A DNA stretch of 64,000 nucleotides from Flavobacterium potami (lineage in GTDB: Bacteria > Bacteroidota > Bacteroidia > Flavobacteriales > Flavobacteriaceae), in assembly GCF_020026915.1 (NCBI RefSeq), contig NZ_JAINUY010000001.1:558001-622000 (forward strand), given 5' to 3'. Below the pieces are notes generated by a model, which was given only the letters and a program-made list of their open reading frames with translations, did not search any database and was not told the origin of the DNA. How positions within the stretch are numbered: the first letter of the stretch is position 1; every line of letters starts with the position of its first letter. Positions 54,901 through 61,325 of the stretch are shown piece by piece. Both the position numbers and the translations under genes were made by a program.

Positions 54901-55012
54901 ACCATTTGATCCAAACATTGCTTTAAGTACAGGTCAAGGTTTACAAGGAGTTGATATTTATGGTTTGCCATCAACAAGAAGTATTGGTCTTAATTTAAAT
55001 GTAACTTTCTAA
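51965..55012 (+). CDS. SusC/RagA-family TonB-dependent outer-membrane transporter
   Basis: A 1015-aa outer-membrane importer. It has a signal peptide (residues 1-20), a carboxypeptidase-regulatory-like domain (24-98: [18 protein letters not shown]), the plug with the RagA signature (about 115-235: [20 protein letters not shown]) and a 22-stranded barrel ending [10 protein letters not shown]. With the SusD-like lipoprotein 10 bases downstream it should import chitooligosaccharides. In F. johnsoniae the corresponding pair is CusC/CusD. The promoter carries the 21-bp-period repeats. Substrate is inferred from the locus. Confidence 0.93.
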   Translation: MKKIFLIFMIVFTAQVTLAQVKSVKGVITDSEGMPLPGASVAVQGGQKGTTTDFDGLYTIEAQKGQTLVFTYVGLETQSIVVGDAATINVKMVQGASNALNEVVVTSLGVKKTRKSLTYAAQELKGDELVRVKDANVINTIAGKIAGVAVTKSSGGTGGSTKVVIRGNSSIMNSQPLYVIDGIPLYNGSSNQPNDSFGSTAGGNRDGGDTVSLINPDDYEGMTVLKGAAASVLYGSQGANGVILLSSKKVKENTGNLTVSSVTTVESVHSLPKFQNEYGTVDAQKSWGGKVASKDFVEDFFNTGITQITSAAFTTGTDISTTSISYANTTASGVVEGNGLKKNNFGIRQTAKFFDNKLTVSADAKYTSQTINNRPVNGLYSNPLTGVYLFQRANDFNFYKDNYETFIPSRNLYGQNFYTEPNSDIYVQNPYWLINRNKSVDKDNFFNGNLAVEYKANNWLSIGARYSYNRIENDFDKRIYATTNTSLSHTNGRYINVATLSTQRYGDLIAKINTNFNEDFSFNAIVGASINNTLANHATTLDSGIVGGLVNANLFTLGNFAGASGVDNLSLQATGSSREVQSIFGSATFGYKNMLYLDVTGRNDWSSTLVNTGTPSYFYPSVGVTALISEMTTLPEWINFGKVRGTYAQVGNDISAFVTSPKSTVQGGLIIPPTVGPRPGDVLKPELKSEFEFGTEWRMFNNRLGFEISYYNSETKNQYVQVPAPATNPYGYTNYGINAGSIANQGIELVVSGKVIEGDKFSWETMVNYSHNRNKVKSIPEELGGTIPLTPVNNINYRYALTEGRPFGVIEGKGIVKNDKGEIVLDQDGNLAVEADFREVGNANPDFMLGWSNTFKFGSFTANFLIDGRFGGDVMSITESMNDWYGVSKRSGDARNAGGVAVNAVMPDGTKVSKIDAQKYYETVGGLNGATAEYVYDATNVSLREVSIGYTFNKKTIPFVNTATLSLIARNLFFFYKDAPFDPNIALSTGQGLQGVDIYGLPSTRSIGLNLNVTF

Positions 55013-55022
55013 TTAAAACATC

Positions 55023-56600
55023 ATGAAAACAAATAATATAAAAAAATCACTAATCTGTTTAGGTCTTTTGGCCTTAGTTGGTTGTACAGATAACTTTGAT
55101 GAGGTTAACAGTAATCCTGATGGTTTTACTTTTGAAGAAACAACACAGGACTTTAATCATATCAAAGGACCTTTCAAAAATATGTTTGAAAATGTAATGG
55201 TAAATACTCCAGGTTGGAAGTATCAAGTTGCCATTGATTTATCCGGAAATACTTGGGGAGGTTATACTACAGCACCTGGTTTTGATGGTTCAAACAACCT
55301 TTCGTATGCGCTTTCGGATAACTGGAACCTTTGGGGATGGGAAGCAATTTATGCACAAGTTATGTCTAACTTCTTAAAAGTTGAAAGAGAAGCAAAAGGT
55401 AAATACGATCAGTTTTATGCTTTGGCAACTATTATCAAAGTGCAAACTTTACATAAAGCAGCAGATTCTTGGGGACCAATTGTATACTCAAAATTAGGAA
55501 CTACAGATGCTGCGATTGGTTATGATTCTCAAGAAGAAGCATACGGATTAATGTTTAAAGATTTAGATTTTGCCGTTACAGAATTAACTAAAAGAATTGA
55601 TGCTGGCGAGGCAAGTGCATTTGCAACTACAGACCGTTCTACTTACAAAGGAGACTACACAAGATGGGTAAAATATGCAAACTCTCTACGTTTAAGATTG
55701 GCAATGCGTATTGTAAAAATAAATCCAACATTGGCTAAATCAGAAGCAGAAAAAGCAATTAGCCAAAAATTTGGAGTTATGACTGTTGCATCTGATAGTT
55801 TTATTGTAAACAAAGATGTAGCACAGCATCCGCTAAGAGTTCCGGCTTATGATTATAATGATAGCCGTATGTCTGCAGATATGGAATCTATCATGGGAGG
55901 TTATAATGATCCTAGAATGAATGTTTACTTTAAAACATCTACTCAGTTTCCTGGAGAGTACAAAGGAATTCGTACTGGTGGAATTCTTGGAGACAAATCT
56001 AAACACTTGAATTTTTCAAATTTTGGTAAGATCATCGATGAAGACAAACAAGTTGTTTGGATGAACACAGCCGAAGTGTACTTTTTAAGAGCAGAAGGAG
56101 CTTTAAGAGGCTGGAGTATGGGCGGTGACGCTGCAACATTCTACAAAGCTGGTATTAACGCATCTTTCGATCAGCTTTCTACAGGTGGAGCTGCTGATTA
56201 TATTGCTGATAATGCGAAAATGGCAAAAGATTACGTAGATCCAGTTGCTCCATTCAATAGTGGTTTGGCTGTAAACAAAGTAACTGTTGCTTGGGATGAA
56301 GCAGCAAGTAATGAAGTGAAATTACAAAAAATTATTACCCAAAAATGGATTGCAAACTTCCCTGACGGTATGGAAGCTTGGGCTGAACACCGTAGAACAG
56401 GTTATCCTAAATTATTGCCAATTCTTAATAACCAAAGTGGTGGTGCAATTAGTACAGAATTTGGAGTAAGAAGAATAAACTTTGTTTCTACTGAAAAAGA
56501 TGGAAACCCAGAAGGTCTTAAAACAGGTATTGCAAAACTTAACGGTCCTGATAACGGAGGAACTAGAACTTGGTGGGATGTAAATGCTCCTAACTTCTAA
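55023..56600 (+). CDS. SusD/RagB-family lipoprotein
   Basis: A 525-aa surface lipoprotein (signal residues 8-20, LVGC with Cys21). The SusD-type helical, TPR-like fold is shown by HKAADSWGPIVYS, the TRWVKYANSLRLRLAMRI region, AEVYFLRAEGALRGW and KWIANFPDGMEAWAEHRRTG. It would cap the SusC-like barrel and bind glycan. It belongs to the RagB-type nutrient-binding lipoprotein group. A 12-base hairpin without a T-run follows (56627-56660). Confidence 0.93.
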   Translation: MKTNNIKKSLICLGLLALVGCTDNFDEVNSNPDGFTFEETTQDFNHIKGPFKNMFENVMVNTPGWKYQVAIDLSGNTWGGYTTAPGFDGSNNLSYALSDNWNLWGWEAIYAQVMSNFLKVEREAKGKYDQFYALATIIKVQTLHKAADSWGPIVYSKLGTTDAAIGYDSQEEAYGLMFKDLDFAVTELTKRIDAGEASAFATTDRSTYKGDYTRWVKYANSLRLRLAMRIVKINPTLAKSEAEKAISQKFGVMTVASDSFIVNKDVAQHPLRVPAYDYNDSRMSADMESIMGGYNDPRMNVYFKTSTQFPGEYKGIRTGGILGDKSKHLNFSNFGKIIDEDKQVVWMNTAEVYFLRAEGALRGWSMGGDAATFYKAGINASFDQLSTGGAADYIADNAKMAKDYVDPVAPFNSGLAVNKVTVAWDEAASNEVKLQKIITQKWIANFPDGMEAWAEHRRTGYPKLLPILNNQSGGAISTEFGVRRINFVSTEKDGNPEGLKTGIAKLNGPDNGGTRTWWDVNAPNF

Positions 56601-56626
56601 AAAAAATATTGAGTTTGGTTAGTAGT

Positions 56627-56660
56627 AATGGTATAGACTGTGAAAACGGTCTATACCATT
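56627..56660 (+). other. Hairpin between the susD-like gene and the nagB-like gene
   Basis: AATGGTATAGAC (56627-56638) and GTCTATACCATT (56649-56660) are exact complements with a 10-base loop. No clear T-run follows, so it may protect or process the mRNA instead of stopping transcription. Confidence 0.65.
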
Positions 56661-56703
56661 CTTAAAAAGCCAAAAATGATAATTACTACAAAAAAGAAAA
56701 GAA

Positions 56704-58641
56704 ATGAAAAGTGCTTTAGAAATAAAACCTGATATCAGTTATAAAAGCGCAGGAAAATTTGAAGAAACCCGATTTGAAAAAATCCACAATGAAATCTTCA
56801 AAAATTCGATTGAAGCTTCTGTAATTGTAGCACAAGAAATTGCGCAGCTAATTAGATCGAAACAAGAGAAAAATAAATCTTGTGTTTTGGGGTTGGCAAC
56901 AGGTTCTTCTCCTATAAAAGTGTATGAAGAGTTAGTGAGAATGCACAGGGAAGAAGGACTGAGTTTTAGCAATGTTATCACCTTTAATCTGGATGAATAT
57001 TATCCGATGACTAAAGAGAATAATCAGAGCTATCACTATTTCATGCATGAGCATCTTTTTAATCATATTGACATCAAACCTGAAAATATTAATATTCCGG
57101 ATGGTACAATAGCTATTGATGAAATTAATCAATATTGTATCGACTATGAAATGAATATTAAAAATGCAGGTGGTCTTGATTTTCAATTGCTTGGAATTGG
57201 GCGTACCGGACACGTCGGTTTTAATGAACCGGGCTCGCACATTAACTCAGGAACAAGAATTATTACACTAGATCATATCACAAGAGTCGATGCATCATCA
57301 GCTTTTAATGGTATTGATAATGTGCCGAAACGCGCCATAACTATGGGAGTTTCGACAATTATGAGATCAAAGCGTATTGTTCTAATGGCTTGGGGACAAA
57401 ACAAAGCAGAAATTATAAAAAGAACGATACAGGGTGATATCAGTTCTGAAGTTCCAGCAACATTTTTACAAAATCATCCAAATGCAACTTTTGTTTTAGA
57501 TCAGTCTGCTGCAACTGAATTAACCCGTTTTAAAACGCCTTGGTTGGTTGGTGAATGTCTTTGGACGCCTGAATTGAAAAGCAAAGCTATCGTTTGGTTG
57601 TGTCAAAAAACAAAACAATCTATTTTAAAATTAACAGACCGAGATTATAATAATAACGGAATGTCTGATTTATTGGCGCAAGAAGGTTCTGCGTATGATA
57701 TGAATATTAATATGTTTAATATTTTGCAGCATACCATTACTGGATGGCCTGGAGGAAAACCTAATACAGATGATTCGCATCGTCCTGAAAGAGCAAATCC
57801 AGCAAAAAAGAGAGTAATTCTTTTCAGCCCGCATCCAGATGATGATGTTATTTCTATGGGAGGAACTTTCTCTAAGTTAATTAAACAAGGTCATGATGTT
57901 CATGTTGTTTATCAAACCTCTGGAAATATTGCCGTTACAGACGATGAAGCATTGAAGTTTGCTGAAGTTGCGAGTGATTTTATAGGTCCTAATAATTCCG
58001 AAATTAATTTTAAAGAAGTTATAGAATTTTTAAACAGCAAATCTGAAAATCAAATTGATTCTTTAGAGGTTAGAAAATTAAAAGGATTAATTAGAAGAAG
58101 AGAATCTTACGCTGCGACCCGATATATTGGTTTGAAAGATTCAAATACACACTTTTTAGATCTTCCTTTTTATGAAACTGGACAAGTAAAGAAAAATCCG
58201 TTAGGACCAGAAGATATTGCTATTGTAAAAGATATTATTGCTCAAATTAAACCACATCAGGTTTTTGCGGCCGGAGATCTTGCAGATCCGCATGGAACGC
58301 ATGAAGTTTGTCTGAATGCCATATTTGCTGCTTTAAAAGAATTGAAACCAGAACCTTACATGAAAGATTGTTGGTTATGGCTTTATAGAGGAGCTTGGCA
58401 TGAATGGGATATTCATGAAATTGATATGGCAGTTCCGTTAAGCCCGTCAGAGGTTTTATTGAAGCGTCATGCTATTTTATATCATCAATCTCAAAAAGAC
58501 AGAGTGATGTTTCAAGGAAATGATTCTCGAGAATTCTGGGTTAGGGCAGAAGATCGAAACAAGAATACAGCCATTCTATATGATGAATTAGGTTTGGCGG
58601 AGTATGAAGCAATTGAAGCCTTTAAACGTTTTGATTATTAA
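56704..58641 (+). CDS. NagB-like deaminase fused to a PIG-L/LmbE deacetylase
   Basis: A 645-aa two-domain protein. Residues 24-280 are a glucosamine-6-phosphate deaminase (NagB) fold: LGLATGSSPIKVYEEL, FNLDEYYPM with Asp97 (E. coli Asp72), and GIGRTGHVGFNEPGS, where His170 and Glu175 match E. coli His143 and Glu148 but Thr168 replaces Asp141. Residues 370-600 are a PIG-L/LmbE domain with zinc motif HPDDD (His377, Asp379, Asp380) and ADPHGTHE (His530, His533). Fused proteins of this length are known in Bacteroidota as glucosamine-6-phosphate deaminase-like. The PIG-L part could deacetylate GlcNAc-6-P in place of NagA, absent here; that is inference. Confidence 0.85.
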   Translation: MKSALEIKPDISYKSAGKFEETRFEKIHNEIFKNSIEASVIVAQEIAQLIRSKQEKNKSCVLGLATGSSPIKVYEELVRMHREEGLSFSNVITFNLDEYYPMTKENNQSYHYFMHEHLFNHIDIKPENINIPDGTIAIDEINQYCIDYEMNIKNAGGLDFQLLGIGRTGHVGFNEPGSHINSGTRIITLDHITRVDASSAFNGIDNVPKRAITMGVSTIMRSKRIVLMAWGQNKAEIIKRTIQGDISSEVPATFLQNHPNATFVLDQSAATELTRFKTPWLVGECLWTPELKSKAIVWLCQKTKQSILKLTDRDYNNNGMSDLLAQEGSAYDMNINMFNILQHTITGWPGGKPNTDDSHRPERANPAKKRVILFSPHPDDDVISMGGTFSKLIKQGHDVHVVYQTSGNIAVTDDEALKFAEVASDFIGPNNSEINFKEVIEFLNSKSENQIDSLEVRKLKGLIRRRESYAATRYIGLKDSNTHFLDLPFYETGQVKKNPLGPEDIAIVKDIIAQIKPHQVFAAGDLADPHGTHEVCLNAIFAALKELKPEPYMKDCWLWLYRGAWHEWDIHEIDMAVPLSPSEVLLKRHAILYHQSQKDRVMFQGNDSREFWVRAEDRNKNTAILYDELGLAEYEAIEAFKRFDY

Positions 58642-58673
58642 AGTTTTATGATACGTTTTTGAACGAATCAAAT

Positions 58674-58743
58674 GACAAAATTCAGATGATTGCTGGAAAA
58701 AGTGAGGTAATGCAGAAGTCATTCTGAATTTTGTCTTTTTTTT
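58674..58743 (+). terminator. Terminator between the nagB-like gene and the GH20 gene
   Basis: GACAAAATTCAG... (58674-58689) pairs with 58719-58735 over about 16 positions with one bulge, followed by eight T residues. It separates the susCD-nagB transcript from the hexosaminidase, or acts as an attenuator. Confidence 0.8.
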
Positions 58744-58790
58744 ATATAAATTTCGGATACTTATTAATTATCCAACCAAAAAAAAGAAAA

Positions 58791-60857
58791 ATGAAATACT
58801 TATTTGTACTATTATTTGCAGGTATAACTGCGGGCGCTCAGGTCCAGAAAGAGCAGCTTAATCTTATGCCGTGGCCTCAGAATGTTGTTGTTAACGAAGG
58901 TAATTTTACTTTGACCAAAAATTTTAAAGTTAATATTACAGGAAATCCGAATCCAAGAATTTTTGGTGGAGTAACTCGTTTTTTGCGCCGTTTAGATGGT
59001 AGGACAGGTATGTTTTTTGAACAAGGTTTTATAACAAAATTAAACGAAGTTCCAAATGCAGAATTACAAATCAATTGTACAAAAAGCGGTAAAATTGGTT
59101 TGTACGAAGACGAAAGTTATCATCTGGATATTACTTCAAACAAAATTACTTTAAACGCATCAAGTGATTTAGGAGCTTTACACGGTTTGGAAACTTTGTT
59201 GCAGATGCTTCAGAATAATTCGACTTCTTTTTATTTTCCTACATCAAAGATTTCAGATTTCCCAAGATTCACTTGGAGAGGTTTAATGATTGATGCTTCA
59301 AGACACTTTCAACCAATTGATGTAATCAAAAGAAATATTGATGCATTGGCTGCTATGAAAATGAATGTTTTTCACTGGCATTTGGTGGACGATCAAGGTT
59401 GGAGAATTGAAATGAAAAAACATCCAAAGTTTACAGAATTGGCTTCGGATGGAATGTATTACACACAAGAGGAAATTAAAAATATCGTAAAATATGCTGA
59501 TGAGCGTGGTATTTTAATTGTTCCCGAAATAGATGTTCCAGGTCACGGATCTGCGATTTTAACGGCTTATCCGGAAATTGGCAGTAAAGTAATTACGTTG
59601 ACGGGAGGAACATCCGAAAAAAATATTCAAGGTACAGCAATCGCTACCTATGGAATTGAAAGAAATGCTGGAATTTTCACACCAACATTAGATCCTTCAA
59701 ATCCTAAAACATATCAATTATTAAGTGAAGTTTTTGATGAGGTTTGTCCGTTATTTCCAGGTGCTTATTTCCATATTGGAGGAGATGAAAACGAAGGAAA
59801 AGATTGGGATGCAAATCCAAAAATTCAGGAATTCAAAAAGAAACATAATTTAAAGACCAACCACGAATTACAAACCTATTTCACGATGCAATTGGCACCG
59901 ATGTTGAAAAAACATGGAAAACAGTTAATGGGTTGGGAAGAAATTCTAACAAAAGATTTGTCTAAAGAAGCTATCGTTCACTCTTGGCGAGGACCAAACG
60001 AAGGAATGGCAGCAGGACAATCTTTGGTGGATGCTGTAAAAAAAGGATATAAAACAGTTTTATCAAATGGTTATTATATTGATTTGATGTATCCAATTGC
60101 TAGCCATTATTTAAATGATCCAATGCCAAAAGGGGCTACTTTGACTGCAGAAGAAAAGGCGAGAATTTTAGGTGGAGAAGCAACTATGTGGACAGAATTG
60201 GTAACTCCAACAACAATAGATTCAAGACTTTGGCCAAGAACAGCTGCAATTGCAGAAAGACTTTGGTCTGCTGAAGATGTTGTTGATGTTGAAAATATGA
60301 GAAAGCGTTTGGAAACCGTTTCTTTTAGATTAGAAGAATTAGGTTTAACTCATATTCGAAATAAAGATGTGATTTTACGAAACATTGCAAACAATCAAGA
60401 CATTAAAGCATTAGAAGAGTTTTCAAAAGTGAGTGAGCCGTTAAAAGGATATACTCGTAATAAAGGAGGAACAGAGTACCAAATGTATTCTCCTTTTACA
60501 CTTTTTGCCGATGCCTGCGGTCCAGATGCAAAAGATGCTCTAGCGTTTAATGTTGCAGTCAATCAATATTTAGCAAATAAATCGGCTGATAATAAAGCAA
60601 AAGTTGCAGGATTTTTTAATAAATGGATTGCTGTGCACAAAGATTTAACCGCTTTGAGTACAAATGCGCCTTTGGTACAGCCAATTTTGCCTTTGTCTAA
60701 AAAATTGAATGATGCATCTCAGGAATTATTGTTGGTTTTGGATAACAAATCGACTTTGAAATCTGACAATTTGAAAAAGTTAGTGGAAGACTGTAATACA
60801 AAAGATCATGCAGATGTCGAATTGTCTGTTTATGAGAGTTTGAAAAAATTACTTTAA
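58791..60857 (+). CDS. GH20 beta-N-acetylhexosaminidase
   Basis: A 688-aa exported glycosidase. The ATG at 58791 gives the signal peptide directly (MKYLFVLLFAGITAGAQ); an upstream TTG would add 20 residues. An N-terminal GH20b domain (residues 22-155) precedes the barrel (about 157-505). The catalytic pair Asp332-Glu333 is in FHIGGDENEG, with DASRHFQP, WHLVDDQGWRIE and PEIDVPGHG as further GH20 motifs. It removes terminal GlcNAc from chitooligosaccharides, probably in the periplasm. The mechanism uses the substrate acetamido group. Confidence 0.95.
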   Translation: MKYLFVLLFAGITAGAQVQKEQLNLMPWPQNVVVNEGNFTLTKNFKVNITGNPNPRIFGGVTRFLRRLDGRTGMFFEQGFITKLNEVPNAELQINCTKSGKIGLYEDESYHLDITSNKITLNASSDLGALHGLETLLQMLQNNSTSFYFPTSKISDFPRFTWRGLMIDASRHFQPIDVIKRNIDALAAMKMNVFHWHLVDDQGWRIEMKKHPKFTELASDGMYYTQEEIKNIVKYADERGILIVPEIDVPGHGSAILTAYPEIGSKVITLTGGTSEKNIQGTAIATYGIERNAGIFTPTLDPSNPKTYQLLSEVFDEVCPLFPGAYFHIGGDENEGKDWDANPKIQEFKKKHNLKTNHELQTYFTMQLAPMLKKHGKQLMGWEEILTKDLSKEAIVHSWRGPNEGMAAGQSLVDAVKKGYKTVLSNGYYIDLMYPIASHYLNDPMPKGATLTAEEKARILGGEATMWTELVTPTTIDSRLWPRTAAIAERLWSAEDVVDVENMRKRLETVSFRLEELGLTHIRNKDVILRNIANNQDIKALEEFSKVSEPLKGYTRNKGGTEYQMYSPFTLFADACGPDAKDALAFNVAVNQYLANKSADNKAKVAGFFNKWIAVHKDLTALSTNAPLVQPILPLSKKLNDASQELLLVLDNKSTLKSDNLKKLVEDCNTKDHADVELSVYESLKKLL

Positions 60858-61325
60858 GTCTTAATTGAATTAGTATTTGTTTAGGTTACTAATGTTTTTT
60901 TAAGTGATAATCATCTCTTCCATAGTTATTTGGTAGAGATGATTATAAAAAGAATTTCAGGAATCTATTTACAGTTTGTATATAAATTAAATAAAAAAAT
61001 AACCAATAACGGAGTATTAACCTTTAAACAACCAAATAGAAAGATTACAAAACATGACAAAAAAGAGTATAGATTGATGAGTAGTCCCAAATTTATCATT
61101 TGTATTTGAAATTAATTTTTTTGAAAAATTATAAATAAATATCAATCACTACTATTGGCTAATGATTATGTATGAATCAGTAATAGTAATATTTATCTAT
61201 AGAATTTAATTTGAGTTTATTTCCACTCGACAGCGGGCTTCCAATCTGCAGTTGAGCGAAACCCAGCAATATTTATGCTGCTGTGGCCCAATTACTTATT
61301 TTCTATTAACTAATATTTATTAATT
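60858..61325 (+). other. Long intergenic region before the chitinase gene
   Basis: About 468 bases. It contains a hairpin after the GH20 gene (60907-60918 with 60935-60946, no T-run) and an imperfect inverted repeat near 61151-61187 (ACTATT...AATAGT). Near 61226-61292 lies a G/C-rich island with several possible pairings (CTCGAC/GTTGAG, CAGCA/TGCTG), probably in the mRNA leader. I see no ORF and no clear operator of the GTCGTT type. Confidence 0.6.
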
